Counted from the first letter of the stretch, positions 26,750 to 36,029 are shown. The stretch: DNA of 64,000 bases from Candidatus Kuenenia stuttgartensis (GCA_945891385.1 CAMDDJ010000003.1:1-64000); one strand, 5' to 3'. Translations and numbers: made by a program. Notes: a model not told the origin generated them from the sequence alone.

Positions 26750-28252
26750 TCAATCGGCTTCGTGCCCGCCGCCGGATCGCTTTTTTCGCCGGGCGTCTTT
26801 TTCCCGCTGCTTCTTGAGTTTCCGCCGTTCGTCGGCCGTAAGCCGCTTGCCGGTGTCTCCCTTGGGCTTGGCCAGCCGGGCGGACGGATTGGTCATTTGG
26901 GCCTGCAGACGCTGAACCTGCTGCATCCGTTCCCGCATACCAAGCCCGGCCATGCCCTTCATCATGGCCGCCATTCCATCGAATTGCTTGACGAGGTCGC
27001 CGACCTCGTGCGGCTCGACGCCGGCGCCGGCCGCGATCCGACGGCGGCGGGATTGATCGACGAACCGGCCAGGATTCCGCCGCTCGTCGGGGGTCATCGA
27101 GTCGATAATGCCGAACAGCCTGTTCATGTCCTTCTCGAGGTCGGCCCCGCCGAGCATCTCCTGCATGCCGCCCATGCCCGGAATCATGCCGAGCACCTTC
27201 CCCAGGGGGCCGAGCCGTCTGGTCTGGGAGAGCATCTTCTTGAAGTCGTCGAGCGTGAACTCGCCCGCCTTGAGCCGTTCCTCCTGGCGGCGCATTTCGT
27301 CCTGGTCGAACTTCCGCTGGGCCTCCTCCACGAGCGAGACGACGTCGCCCATGCCGAGAATCCGCCCCGCCATTCGTTCGGGGTGGAAATCTTCCAAGGC
27401 CTCGATCTGCTCGCCCGTGCCGATGAATTTGATCGGGACTCCGGCCACGCTCTTGACCGAGAGGGCCGCACCGCCGCGGGCGTCGCCGTCGAGTTTGGTC
27501 ATGATCACGCCGTCGAGTTCGAGTGCCTCGTTGAAGGCCTTGGCGCTGGCGACGGCGTCCTGCCCGGTCATGGCATCGACCACCAGGTAGACCTGATCGG
27601 GGCCGACGGTGCGGTCGATCTTGGCGAGTTCCTGCATCAATTCCGCGTCGATCGCCAGGCGACCGGCGGTGTCCAGGATGACCGCGGAGACGTTCTCCTT
27701 CCTGGCCCGGGCCACCCCCGCGTTGCAGACCGCCACAGGATCGGTCGCCGCGTCGCCGGGCATGTCGGCCGGAGTGTGAACCGGTACACCAAGCTGCCTT
27801 CCGAGCACGGCGAGCTGCTCGATCGCCGCCGGCCGCTGCAGGTCGGCCGCCACGAGCATCACGCCCCGGCCGGTCGAGAGGATCTTCTTGGCGAGCTTGG
27901 CCGAGGAGGTCGTCTTGCCCGACCCCTGGAGCCCGCAGAGCATCAGGACCGTCGTGCGTCCGGCCTCGAGATGAAGCGAGTGATCCACCGGCCCCATCAG
28001 GTTGACGAGTTCCCGGTGGACGATGCCCACGAGTTGCTGGGCCGGATCGAGCGATTCGAGCACCTTCTCGCCGACCGCGTCTTCGCTCACCCGCTCCAGA
28101 AACTGATCCGCCACGTCGTAGGCCACGTCGGCCTCGAGCAGGGCCGTGCGCACGTCCGCGAGACCCTCCCGCATGTTGGCGGCAGTGAGTTTGCCCCGGC
28201 CGCGGAGCGACGTGAGGGCGGTGGAGAGCGACGCGGTGAGGGATTCGAACAT
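26750..28252 (-). CDS. ffh: Signal recognition particle protein Ffh (SRP54)
   Basis: 500 residues. The N domain (about 1-95) is followed by the G domain with P-loop GLQGSGKTT (107-115), [23 protein letters not shown] and [12 protein letters not shown], and a Met-rich M domain from about 325 ([37 protein letters not shown]). It binds signal sequences of nascent membrane proteins together with 4.5S RNA, which is not encoded in this window. The C-terminal tail is Lys-rich. A TATACT box at 28283-28288 (minus) is the only promoter hint. Confidence 0.96.
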   Translation of the reverse strand: MFESLTASLSTALTSLRGRGKLTAANMREGLADVRTALLEADVAYDVADQFLERVSEDAVGEKVLESLDPAQQLVGIVHRELVNLMGPVDHSLHLEAGRTTVLMLCGLQGSGKTTSSAKLAKKILSTGRGVMLVAADLQRPAAIEQLAVLGRQLGVPVHTPADMPGDAATDPVAVCNAGVARARKENVSAVILDTAGRLAIDAELMQELAKIDRTVGPDQVYLVVDAMTGQDAVASAKAFNEALELDGVIMTKLDGDARGGAALSVKSVAGVPIKFIGTGEQIEALEDFHPERMAGRILGMGDVVSLVEEAQRKFDQDEMRRQEERLKAGEFTLDDFKKMLSQTRRLGPLGKVLGMIPGMGGMQEMLGGADLEKDMNRLFGIIDSMTPDERRNPGRFVDQSRRRRIAAGAGVEPHEVGDLVKQFDGMAAMMKGMAGLGMRERMQQVQRLQAQMTNPSARLAKPKGDTGKRLTADERRKLKKQREKDARRKKRSGGGHEAD

Positions 28253-28469
28253 GGCAGCTTGAAGACGGGGGGAAAGCCCGGAAGTATATCGCCGCGATCA
28301 CCGCGGCTTCCGGGAGGTTTCCGGAGGACGGGCCGGCGGCCGATGCTCAGCCGGCCCATGGTTGCCGCCGCCGGTATATAACGGAGCACGGACAAGCCGC
28401 GGGCACATGGGCCGACCGCGGCCCTGATGAGCCTCGCTCGACCCGCCCATCACCAGGAGGAACCGTCCC

Positions 28470-28985
28470 GTGAGTTTTCGCAAATCCCTCGACAACGAAG
28501 TCGCCGAGGCCCTCAACGAGCAGATCAAGATCGAAGCCTCGGCCGCCTTCCTCTACTTCTCCCTGGCATCGTGGGCTAACGTTCGCGGGTTGACCGGCAT
28601 GGCCGCCTGGTTCCGAGGTGAGGCCCATGGCGAACTCACCCACATGAACCTGTTCGTCGACTACCTCAATGACCGGGACTACCAGGCCAAGTTCGGCACG
28701 ATCGAAGCACCCACCTGCGAATGGGCCAGTCCGATCGAGGCGTTCGACATGGTCCGCACTCAGGAGCACGTGCTCCTCCAGCGGATGAACGACCTGATCG
28801 ACCTGGCCGACAAGCACAACGACCACCTCACCCACAGCTTCCTGACCCAGTTCGTGCCGCAGCAGATCGCCGACACCGCTGAGGCCGACGATGTTCACGA
28901 CCGGCTGATGCTCGTCGGGGGCGACGGCCACGGCCTGATCCTGATCGACCAGGAACTGGCCCGCGACGCCGAAGCCGAAGCCTGA
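28470..28985 (+). CDS. ftnA: Ferritin (bacterial non-heme type)
   Basis: 171 residues from a GTG with AGGAGG 10 nt upstream. The four-helix ferritin fold shows EALNEQIKIEASAAFLYFSLAS, GMAAWFRGEAHGELTHM with the E-x-x-H ferroxidase pair, TQEHVLLQRMNDLIDLA, and FLTQFVPQQIADT carrying the Gln seen in E. coli FtnA-type centres. It stores iron as ferric mineral in a 24-mer. The residues that make the third iron site in E. coli FtnA (the Glu cluster after FV..EQ) look replaced here. It is divergent from ffh. Confidence 0.9.
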   Translation: MSFRKSLDNEVAEALNEQIKIEASAAFLYFSLASWANVRGLTGMAAWFRGEAHGELTHMNLFVDYLNDRDYQAKFGTIEAPTCEWASPIEAFDMVRTQEHVLLQRMNDLIDLADKHNDHLTHSFLTQFVPQQIADTAEADDVHDRLMLVGGDGHGLILIDQELARDAEAEA

Positions 28986-28999
28986 GGGTAGGGGTCCCC

Positions 29000-30340
29000 G
29001 TGCAAGCCCGAGAGCAGACCGCCGTGCCGTTGTCGGGCTTTCTGCTGGCAGTGGCGGTCTGTCTCCTCCCCGCGGTCTGTCGAGGGCTCGACTTATCCAT
29101 CTCGGACACCGGCGCCGTGGCCGGGAGCGACCAGGTCTGCACGGTCGCGATCCAGCGGGCGATCGATCGCGTCAGTGCCGCCGGGGGCGGCCGGGTGACC
29201 GTGCCGGCCGGTGTATTCACGACCGGAGCGGTCACGCTGAAGCAGGGGGTCGAACTCCACCTGGCCGCGGCCGCGGTGCTCCTGGGCTCGACCGACCTGG
29301 CGGACTATCCCAAACAGATGACCAGGATCGAGGGGCATTTCGAGCCTTGGCGGCCGGCGGTCGTCAACGCCTCCGGGCTGACAGGCGTGAAGATCACCGG
29401 GCCGGGCACGCTCGATGGCAACGGCCGGCCCTTCTGGCAGGCCTTCTGGCAGCGGCGGGCCGAGAATCGGAAGTGCACGAATCTCGAGGTGGAGCGGCCC
29501 CGGCTCGTGTACCTGGCTGAATGCCGAGACGTGACCGTCTCAGGCATCAGCCTGAAGGATTCCGGGTTCTGGAACCTCCACCTTTACGCCTGCCGCGACG
29601 TGCTCGTGGAGGGCGTGACGATCACGGCCCCCCATGGCGATCCGCCCGCGATCGTGGGAGCCGAGCAGCCCTGGGACGAGGTGGCGATCAATCGGGCTCC
29701 CAGTTCCGATGGAATCGACGTCGACAGTTGCCAGCGGGTCACGATCCGCCGGTGCCTGATCTCGGTCGGTGACGACTGCATTGCGCTCAAGGGCACGAAG
29801 GGGCCGCTCGCGCTCGCGGATGAGTCGAGCCCGCCGGTGGAGCACATCACGATCGAAGACTGCGATTTCCAGAGCGGCCACGGCGCGGTCACCTGTGGCA
29901 GCGAGGCCACGATCGTGCGGGATGTGACCCTCAGAAACTGCCGACTCGGCGCCGATGTGCCGCTCGTGCGGCTCAAGCTCCGCCCCGACACGCCGCAGCT
30001 CTATGAAGGGATCGTCGTGGACGGCATCCAGGCAACCGACGCCCAGGCGATCTTCGACGTCAAGCCCTGGACGCAGTTCTTCGACCCCCAGGGGCACGCG
30101 CCGCCGCAGTCGATCGTTCGCGACGTGACCGTTCGCAACGTGACCGGTTCGTTTCGCTCGCTCGGCGAACTGCGAGGCAATCCCGGCGATCTGATCGAGC
30201 AGATCAGGCTCGCCGATCTCGGCATCACCGCCGAAACGCCGCGACTGACCGTGGCTGAAGGGCAGGCCCTCGAATGCACCGACGTGCTGGTCAACGGAGA
30301 GTCGTTTTCGCTGGGCGAACCGGCGACGGCCGCACGTTGA
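29000..30340 (+). CDS. Glycoside hydrolase family 28 (polygalacturonase-like)
   Basis: 446 residues starting at a GTG, with a signal peptide of about 29 residues, so exported. The right-handed beta-helix has all GH28 catalytic motifs: SSDGIDVDS, GDDCIALKG, SGHGAVTCGSE and VRLKLRP (the R-x-K motif). It starts with the typical TVAIQRAIDRVSAAGGGRV and VPAGVFTTGAVTLK. It likely hydrolyses pectin-type galacturonans or related polysaccharides. It lies 14 nt after ferritin and may share its transcript, though no functional link is evident. Confidence 0.9.
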   Translation: MQAREQTAVPLSGFLLAVAVCLLPAVCRGLDLSISDTGAVAGSDQVCTVAIQRAIDRVSAAGGGRVTVPAGVFTTGAVTLKQGVELHLAAAAVLLGSTDLADYPKQMTRIEGHFEPWRPAVVNASGLTGVKITGPGTLDGNGRPFWQAFWQRRAENRKCTNLEVERPRLVYLAECRDVTVSGISLKDSGFWNLHLYACRDVLVEGVTITAPHGDPPAIVGAEQPWDEVAINRAPSSDGIDVDSCQRVTIRRCLISVGDDCIALKGTKGPLALADESSPPVEHITIEDCDFQSGHGAVTCGSEATIVRDVTLRNCRLGADVPLVRLKLRPDTPQLYEGIVVDGIQATDAQAIFDVKPWTQFFDPQGHAPPQSIVRDVTVRNVTGSFRSLGELRGNPGDLIEQIRLADLGITAETPRLTVAEGQALECTDVLVNGESFSLGEPATAAR

Positions 30341-30364
30341 GCGGACGGACGCGACGAACCCCAA

Positions 30365-30470
30365 CTGCTCCCCGCGGTGACGAGCCGCCCGGATCGGGAC
30401 GCGGCACACGACGTGCCGCGGTTCTCCCGACGCGTGGCCGGCGAAGGCGGCGCGTCACCGCGGGGAGCAG
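30365..30470. repeat. 106-nt palindromic element with 18-bp perfect arms
   Basis: CTGCTCCCCGCGGTGACG (30365-30382) is the exact reverse complement of 30453-30470. Inside, TCGGGA (30394-30399) pairs with TCCCGA, and CGCGGCAC (30400-30407) pairs with GTGCCGCG (30413-30420) around an ACGAC loop. It fills the 141-nt gap between the convergent GH28 and Cys-rich lipoprotein genes, so a bidirectional terminator is likely; arm length and size also fit a non-autonomous mobile element. No obvious target duplication is seen. Confidence 0.7.
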
Positions 30471-30481
30471 CCAAGAGCCAT

Positions 30482-30769
30482 TCAGCTGAAGGTGCCCTCG
30501 GCATGCCCGACCGGGGCCCCCATCGGCACTCCGGCGGGCAGCGACGACATTCCGCCTTCGCAGCAGGGAGCCGCGGCCGGCATTCCGCCGCACGGCTCAC
30601 AGACCGGGCCGCAGGGCGCGGCCATCGGTGGCGGGCAGTCACCGCCGCCGCAGGGTGAGCGGAACTCCATGAACGACGGACGGCGGCAGTTGCCACCCAT
30701 GCAACTGCTGCACCCCGGCGCGGCAGCCAGGGCAGCCAGGGCGAGCGCCAGACATCCGAACCGCACCAT
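30482..30769 (-). CDS. Small Cys-rich lipoprotein
   Basis: 95 residues from the ATG at 30769 with GGAGAG 8 nt upstream. The signal MVRFGCLALALAALAAAPGC ends in a lipobox. The mature part has many cysteines in short Cys-Gly-Pro units (SSCMGGNC, CGGGDCPPP, CGPVCEPCGG, APCCEGG) and ends with Met/Pro/Gly repeats. No known family; composition resembles the lipoprotein at 22565-22972. It may bind metal or crosslink through disulfides (inference). The upstream spacer to 31091 shows no other gene. Confidence 0.72.
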   Translation of the reverse strand: MVRFGCLALALAALAAAPGCSSCMGGNCRRPSFMEFRSPCGGGDCPPPMAAPCGPVCEPCGGMPAAAPCCEGGMSSLPAGVPMGAPVGHAEGTFS

Positions 30770-31090
30770 GACGAATCTCTCCGGGAAGGCGACCGGCAGC
30801 GAGGCCGGCGGCGACGGGAACGAGGGGAAGGACATGGCGTCGGTCGCGACGCCATCCAAACAGTAGCTCACGATTCGTGACCGTGACGGTGAGGGCCCCT
30901 GAGAAACCCGCGCGGCCAGACAGCGCGACCCGCAGGTCCGGTCGTAGCGGTCGTGCCGGGTGGCAAACCCTGGCACATTCTCCGCTCCAGGGCATGCCGC
31001 GCCGGGCCGCATGCTACGGTTGGATCGTCGCCGCCAAACCCGATTCGTCGGCTTCTGGCGGCCGCCGGAACCGACGCCGATATCTGAGCC

Positions 31091-32101
31091 ATGTACCCGC
31101 AGTTGTACCGCCGCCGTTTCGCCGTTGTGGTCGCCTTGTTCGTGGGCGGGGCGGTCGCCGCCTGCCCGGGGGCGACGTTGACCGACGCCGTCACGGAAGG
31201 GCCAGTCGCTGGCGAGGTCGATCTCGAGGCGGAATGTTCCTCGGGGCTCGACGTCTGGATCGCGAGTACCCGCCGCCTGCCGGGTATCTGCCGCGGCCCC
31301 GCTCCTGCTGATTTCGGAGTCGAGCGGCTGGCAGGCGGCGGCTCCTGCCGGTTCTGGGAGCGATCCGATCTCGATTCGCTGCTGGCGTCGCCCGACCGGC
31401 CGCTTGTCATCTTCGTTCACGGGAATCGGTACGACGCCGGCGATGCCAAGTCGCAAGGCATCGAACTTGCTCGCCGCCTGGCGGCATGCCGGCCCGGCAA
31501 TCGATCGCCCCGCGTCGTCATCTTCTCCTGGCCGAGCCAGAAACAAGGAATGCTGCTCAAGGATGGCCGGCGGAAGTATGAGCGGGCGTATGCCGACGGC
31601 CACTATCTCTCCTGGTTCCTCGGGCAGGTGCAGCCGGAGCAGCCCGTGGGAATCGTCGGCTATTCCTTCGGGGCGCTCGTGGCCGCCGAAGCGCTCGAGG
31701 ATCTCTCCGGCCAGGATCTGCCGGCCTTCCCGGGCCAGCGTTGGGCCAACCGGCCGGGCCGCACCCACCTCGTCTTCGTCGTGCCCGCGATCCGGAGCGA
31801 CGCCGCCGCACCCCGCGGGCCTTTCCGCAGCATGCTCGACGGCCTCGATCGCTTCACGCTCGTGATCAATTCCCGCGACGAGGCGCTCAAGTTTTTCCCG
31901 CTGCTCGAACCCGAGGTGCAGTCGGAGGCGATGGGCTACGTGGGCATGCCCCGACGTTGGCTGCCCGACGGACTCGAATACGTGGCCACCGACGCGGCGA
32001 GCGTCGTGGGCAAGATGCACACCATGCGGCGATACCTCGATTCGGGAGTCCTCTCGAATCGGATCGCCGGCGGCCTGCTCGACGGCATCGCCGACGAGTA
32101 A
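31091..32101 (+). CDS. Secreted alpha/beta hydrolase
   Basis: 336 residues with an N-terminal signal peptide ending near VAAC (Cys 25, a weak lipobox). The alpha/beta hydrolase core is seen as PLVIFVHGNRYDAGDAKSQG (oxyanion strand), RVVIFSWPSQ, and the nucleophile elbow GIVGYSFGALVAAEAL with Ser192. The pattern resembles the DUF900-type esterases. Candidate His lies in KMHTMRRYLDSG near the C-terminus. Substrate unknown. It converges on gmd with 12 nt between stops. Confidence 0.8.
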   Translation: MYPQLYRRRFAVVVALFVGGAVAACPGATLTDAVTEGPVAGEVDLEAECSSGLDVWIASTRRLPGICRGPAPADFGVERLAGGGSCRFWERSDLDSLLASPDRPLVIFVHGNRYDAGDAKSQGIELARRLAACRPGNRSPRVVIFSWPSQKQGMLLKDGRRKYERAYADGHYLSWFLGQVQPEQPVGIVGYSFGALVAAEALEDLSGQDLPAFPGQRWANRPGRTHLVFVVPAIRSDAAAPRGPFRSMLDGLDRFTLVINSRDEALKFFPLLEPEVQSEAMGYVGMPRRWLPDGLEYVATDAASVVGKMHTMRRYLDSGVLSNRIAGGLLDGIADE

Positions 32102-32113
32102 CCCCCGCCCCGG

Positions 32114-33133
32114 TCAGGCAGCCCGGCGGGCAGGGCCAGCCGCCTCTCGGGCGATCCTGGCCTCGACCATCATTCGCACCACGTCGGGCATGGTGTAGGT
32201 CGCCGTCCAGCCGAGCCGCGCGGTCGCCCGCCGGGTGTCGGCCCGACCGCACGCGATCTCGCTCGGCCGCACGAGTCGCGGATCGCGTGTGACATGCCGC
32301 CGCCAGTCGAGGCCGACCGTCGCGAAGGCCGCCGCCACGAACTCCTCGAGGCTCGTCGTTCTGCCGGTGGCGATCACGAAGTCCTCGAGTTCGTCGAGTT
32401 GCAGCATCTGGTGCATGGCCACCACGTATTCAGGCGCCCAGCCCCAGTCACGGCGGACGGAGAGATCACCGAGCGTGAGCGACTCCTGCTCCCCGCGGGC
32501 GATGCGGCAGGCCGCGGCCACGATTTTCTGGGTGACGAACCGCTCCGGCCGCAGGGGGCTCTCGTGGTTGAACAGGATTCCGGTGGCGGCGGCGATCCCG
32601 TAGGCCTCACGGTATTGGGCGATCTGCCAGAACGAGGTGGCCTTGGCGATGCCGTAGGGGCTCCGCGGCTTGAGCACGGTCGTTTCGCTTGCCGCCTCAT
32701 CGCCGGCGTTGCCGAACATCTCGGAGCTGCCCGCGTTGTAGAGCCGCACCGGTCGGCCCAGCATCCGGATCGCCTCGAGAAGGTTGATCGTACCGACCAC
32801 GATGCTCTCGAAGGTCTCGACCGGCTGGTCGAAGGAGAGCCCCACGCTCGTCTGGCCGGCGAGGTTGTAGATCTCGTCGGGCTGGGCCTTCTTGAGCGCT
32901 TGGAAGGAGGAGCGAAAGTCGACGAGCGACATCGAGACCACGCTCACGCGGTCGCGGATGCCGAGGGCGGTGAGTCCCTCGAATCGGCCATGCGCATCGC
33001 GGCTGGTGCCGACGACGGTGTAGCCGAGGTCGAGGAGGTGGGCGGCGAGGTAGGCACCGTCCTGACCGCCGATTCCGCAGATCACGGCGGTCCGGCCGGC
33101 GTAGTCACGGCGTGGATGGGGCGGGGAGGGCAT
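32114..33133 (-). CDS. gmd: GDP-mannose 4,6-dehydratase
   Basis: 339 residues from the ATG at 33133 (MPSPPHPRRDYAGRTAVI). It is an extended short-chain dehydrogenase with GIGGQDGAYLAAHLLD (20-35, the GMD form of the NADP motif), NLAGQTSVGLSFDQP, NAGSSEMFG and the catalytic Y160/K164 in SPYGIAK. FNHESPLRPERFVTQKI and RRDWGWAPEYVVAM complete the GMD pattern. It makes GDP-4-keto-6-deoxymannose for fucose, rhamnose or perosamine branches. It follows the epimerase gene by 85 nt and belongs to the glycan region. Confidence 0.9.
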   Translation of the reverse strand: MPSPPHPRRDYAGRTAVICGIGGQDGAYLAAHLLDLGYTVVGTSRDAHGRFEGLTALGIRDRVSVVSMSLVDFRSSFQALKKAQPDEIYNLAGQTSVGLSFDQPVETFESIVVGTINLLEAIRMLGRPVRLYNAGSSEMFGNAGDEAASETTVLKPRSPYGIAKATSFWQIAQYREAYGIAAATGILFNHESPLRPERFVTQKIVAAACRIARGEQESLTLGDLSVRRDWGWAPEYVVAMHQMLQLDELEDFVIATGRTTSLEEFVAAAFATVGLDWRRHVTRDPRLVRPSEIACGRADTRRATARLGWTATYTMPDVVRMMVEARIAREAAGPARRAA

Positions 33134-33218
33134 GGCGGCCGGACGGTAGCAGTCCGCCCGTGGCCAGCCAACGCCAAATCGCCCGTCGATCGAGGTCTGA
33201 AACGGTCTGCCGCCGGGC

Positions 33219-34190
33219 TCAGCCCCCGCTGGCAAACCAGGCGGCGGTACGGGCCAGGCCGTCGGTCAGGCTCACCTCGGGTCGCCAGCCGAGGACCGTC
33301 GCGGCCGAGGCCGGGTCGACCATGTTGCTGCGAAGGTCGCCAGCCCGGGCCGGACCATGTTCGGGCAGCGGGAGAGAGGCCGGCTTTCCACGGGCGGCGA
33401 GCACGTCCTGCATGGCGCCGCGGATCATCGCCTCGAGCTCGTTGACATCCGCGCCGTGGCCGGTGCCGATATTGAGGCTCACGAGCGAGCCGGACCGCAC
33501 CTGCGGCAGATCGCCCGTGAGGGCCACGAGGTTGGCCCGGGCCACGTCGGGGCCATAGATGTAGTCCCGCACGTACCGCCCGTCGCCATTGATCCGGGCG
33601 GGTTCGCCGGCCAGAAACTTTTTGCAGAAGATCGCCACCACGCCCGCTTCGCCATGCGGATTCTGCCGCGGGCCATAGACGTTGGAGTAGCGCAGGGCCA
33701 CCGTCGCCAGGCCGTGCTCGCGGGCATAGAACTCGAGATACCGCTCCCCGACCCACTTCGTGATCCCGTAGGGGCTGACCGGATTGGCGGGAGTATCCTC
33801 CGGAGCTGGAGTGGTGACGTCGCCATAGAGCACGCCGCCGGACGAGGCGAACACGACCCGCTTCGACCCGTGCCGGACGGCGGCGTCGAGCACGTTGACG
33901 AGGCCGATCACGTTGACGCGGGCATCGAAGGCCGGCTCCCGGACCGACCGGCTGACCGACATCTGCGCCGCCTGATGGCAGACGGCGTCCGGCCGTTCGG
34001 CGGCGACGACCCGCTCGACGGCGTCGGCATCGGCGATGTCGGCGACATGGAGCGGCACGCCCGCCGGGAGGTTTTCGCGGGAGCCGCTCGAAAGGTCGTC
34101 GAGGACCGCCGCCGAGTGGCCCGCCGCGAGGATTGCATCGACGATGTGGCTGCCGATGAAGCCCGCCCCGCCGGTGACCAGAATTTTCAT
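33219..34190 (-). CDS. NAD-dependent sugar epimerase (UDP-glucose 4-epimerase-like)
   Basis: 323 residues. The Rossmann motif is GGAGFIGSH (7-15), followed by LDDLSSGSRENLP, CHQAAQMSVSRSVREP, the active-site FASSGGVLYGD and SPYGITKWVGERYLEFY (Y-x3-K), and NVYGPRQNPHGEAGVVAIF. The NIGTGHGADVNEL segment matches the WbpP/GalE-type family. It interconverts nucleotide sugars at C4; whether glucose or N-acetyl sugars cannot be told. First gene of a minus-strand pair with gmd, divergent from 34298. Confidence 0.85.
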   Translation of the reverse strand: MKILVTGGAGFIGSHIVDAILAAGHSAAVLDDLSSGSRENLPAGVPLHVADIADADAVERVVAAERPDAVCHQAAQMSVSRSVREPAFDARVNVIGLVNVLDAAVRHGSKRVVFASSGGVLYGDVTTPAPEDTPANPVSPYGITKWVGERYLEFYAREHGLATVALRYSNVYGPRQNPHGEAGVVAIFCKKFLAGEPARINGDGRYVRDYIYGPDVARANLVALTGDLPQVRSGSLVSLNIGTGHGADVNELEAMIRGAMQDVLAARGKPASLPLPEHGPARAGDLRSNMVDPASAATVLGWRPEVSLTDGLARTAAWFASGG

Positions 34191-34297
34191 GAATGCCTCG
34201 GAGGGGAAGAAAGGGAATGGGCCGGAGCCATGCCGGGGAATCTGCCGCGGATTCCGCCTGGTCGCAGGTTTTCCGGGAGCGGTAGCATACCCGCCGC

Positions 34298-34963
34298 ATG
34301 ATCCTGATCCACGAGCGTTACACGTCGTCCGATTCCATCCGCGAGGCGGAACTGGCCCGGGTGCGGCAGCTCAACGCGGCGGCCGGACTGTTCGCCGCCA
34401 TCCAGCCGGTGGCCGACGGCGGGCGGAAGACCTTCGCCGACCTGTTCGCCCTGGCCGCCGAGCGGTTCGCGGGGGACCTGTGCGTGGTGGCCAACAGCGA
34501 CATCGCCTTCGACGACTCGCTCTCCCGAGTCGAAGAGCTTTTCGAGCGGCACGACCGCCCGCTGCTCGTGGCCTTGTCTCGCTGGGACGATCCCTCCGGG
34601 CCGTCGATGGAGGGCCGGATCGATCCGACGACCTGGCGGTTCTATTCTCATTCCCAGGACACCTGGATCTTTCGCGCCGGACACCTGCCTCCCTTCGACG
34701 CCCGGTTTACGCTGGGGATTCCCGCCTGTGAGAGCCGGCTGGCCTACGAGGCCGTCGCGGCTGGGGTGGCCGTGCTCAATCCGGCGCTCTCGATCCACAC
34801 CTGGCATCACCACGCCTCGGCCGTCCGGAGCTGGCGGTTGCAAGACGCCTACAAGGGGCCGCTCTATTTCCCCCGGCTGACGACGCTCGAGGCCGACGGC
34901 TGCGAAGGGTATGTGCTCGATCGGAGCCGCTGGAAAACCCGCAAGCAGGTGCTCCGGTCCTGA
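34298..34963 (+). CDS. Glycosyltransferase-like protein
   Basis: 221 residues with no signal peptide. The segment LCVVANSDIAFDDSLSRVEE carries a DxxxDD-like acidic motif placed as in GT-A enzymes, and VALSRWDDP, SQDTWIFRAG and FTLGIPACESRLAYEAV resemble proteins annotated as family 2-like transferases. The match is not strong enough to name a substrate. Position beside gmd and the epimerase supports a role in surface sugars. It is divergent from the epimerase across 107 nt. Confidence 0.6.
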   Translation: MILIHERYTSSDSIREAELARVRQLNAAAGLFAAIQPVADGGRKTFADLFALAAERFAGDLCVVANSDIAFDDSLSRVEELFERHDRPLLVALSRWDDPSGPSMEGRIDPTTWRFYSHSQDTWIFRAGHLPPFDARFTLGIPACESRLAYEAVAAGVAVLNPALSIHTWHHHASAVRSWRLQDAYKGPLYFPRLTTLEADGCEGYVLDRSRWKTRKQVLRS

Positions 34964-35071
34964 CGTCCGCGGCGCGTCGAGGCAGTGGGTGAACGCGAGC
35001 ATGCTCTTCAGAAGAAGCCCCAGACCCGAGTCCCGCGGACGCTGGGCCGTTCGGCGAGACCTGTGCGAGGT

Positions 35072-35099
35072 TTGACCCGCGGTTCGGGCTCCGTATCCT
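35072..35099 (+). promoter_or_regulatory. Predicted promoter of the DUF1559 gene
   Basis: TTGACC (35072-35077) and TATCCT (35094-35099) are 16 nt apart. The spacer includes GGTTCGG, and the same TTGACCC...GTTCGG...GTA layout appears at 36030-36057 upstream of the next gene. A 9-bp inverted repeat (34964-34972 and 35033-35041) lies further upstream. Confidence 0.5.
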
Positions 35100-35120
35100 T
35101 CCTGTGGGAGAATACCTCGC

Positions 35121-35981
35121 ATGGGACCACCCGCCGGATGGAAGATCGCGATCCGGGCCGGGCTGGTGCGGCGGGGCTTCAGCCTCGTTGAACTCTTGGC
35201 GGTGGTCGCCATCATCGGCACGCTCGTGTCGCTCTCGCTGCCGGCCGTGCAGCAGGCCCGTGAGTCGGCCCGGCGGAGTTCGTGCGGCAACAAGCTCCAC
35301 CAGATGGGCCTCGCCTTGACGGGCTACGAATCGGCCCGCCGGAGTTTTCCACCCGGTGACGATGCGATCAGCTTCCGTCACCATGCCTGGAGTTCGTTCA
35401 TCCTGCCGTATCTCGAGGAAGCGAACCTCGGTCGCCGGATCGATTATTCGCGTCCCTGGAACGCCCCCGGCGGCAACGCGGATCTCGCCGACCAGGTCGT
35501 CTCCACCTACGTCTGTCCCGCGGCCATGGAGCGGTTTCCCGGCAAGCAGGATTACGGCGGCATCCTCGGCACGAGTGTGAACCTTTCGGACGATGCCGTG
35601 CTGCCGCCTGGCTTCGAGCACGGCGGCGTGCTCTACGCGACCGCCGCCGCCTGTCCGCGGCCCTGCCGCACCGCCGAGATCACCGACGGACTGTCTCACA
35701 CCCTCGTGGTCACCGAGGGCGTGGACCGCGGGTTCGCCGACGCCGACAGCCGGTCGCCGATCGGCAATGCCCGCTGGGCCTGCGGTACCAACTGCTTCCT
35801 CCACAACTCGCCGGTGCTCAACACCCGCGAGGTGGATGGCTTTCGCAGCAACCATCTCGGCGGCGTGCTCGGCCTGTTCGGGGATGGACGGGTGGCGTTC
35901 ATGACCGACCAGACGAGTCCGCTGGTCTTGATCGCGGCCTGTACGAAGGCGGGCGGGGAGACCGACGCAACGCTCCCGTGA
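35121..35981 (+). CDS. DUF1559 prepilin-like protein
   Basis: 286 residues from an ATG with GGGAG 10 nt upstream. The N-terminus has a type IV prepilin-like leader and helix: RRGFSLVELLAVVAIIGTLV, with cleavage expected after RRG. The body (QARESARRSSCGNKLHQMGL, ESARRSFPPGDD, HAWSSFILPYLEEANL) is DUF1559, and the C-terminus has the H-X9-DG motif at NHLGGVLGLFGDGRVAFM. This family is hugely expanded in planctomycetes, with unknown function, probably pseudopilin-like envelope or fibre subunits. No other pilin gene is adjacent. Confidence 0.93.
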   Translation: MGPPAGWKIAIRAGLVRRGFSLVELLAVVAIIGTLVSLSLPAVQQARESARRSSCGNKLHQMGLALTGYESARRSFPPGDDAISFRHHAWSSFILPYLEEANLGRRIDYSRPWNAPGGNADLADQVVSTYVCPAAMERFPGKQDYGGILGTSVNLSDDAVLPPGFEHGGVLYATAAACPRPCRTAEITDGLSHTLVVTEGVDRGFADADSRSPIGNARWACGTNCFLHNSPVLNTREVDGFRSNHLGGVLGLFGDGRVAFMTDQTSPLVLIAACTKAGGETDATLP

Positions 35982-35990
35982 GCGGCGAGC

Positions 35991-36022
35991 CGGCGGAAGC
36001 CGGGCGTTCTGCGGGTTTTTTG
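35991..36022 (+). terminator. Likely terminator of the DUF1559 gene
   Basis: CCGGC-GGAA-GCCGG (35991-36004) forms a tetraloop hairpin 10 nt after the stop, and a run of six T ends at 36022. The T-run is about 12 nt from the stem, so the fit to an intrinsic terminator is fair. Confidence 0.45.
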
Positions 36023-36029
36023 CCGGTTT

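Noticed and set aside
26133-28301. A 722-codon minus-strand frame over rpsP and ffh
   Set aside because: It is a different frame of the real ffh and rpsP genes, with Arg/Gly/Pro-rich nonsense content.
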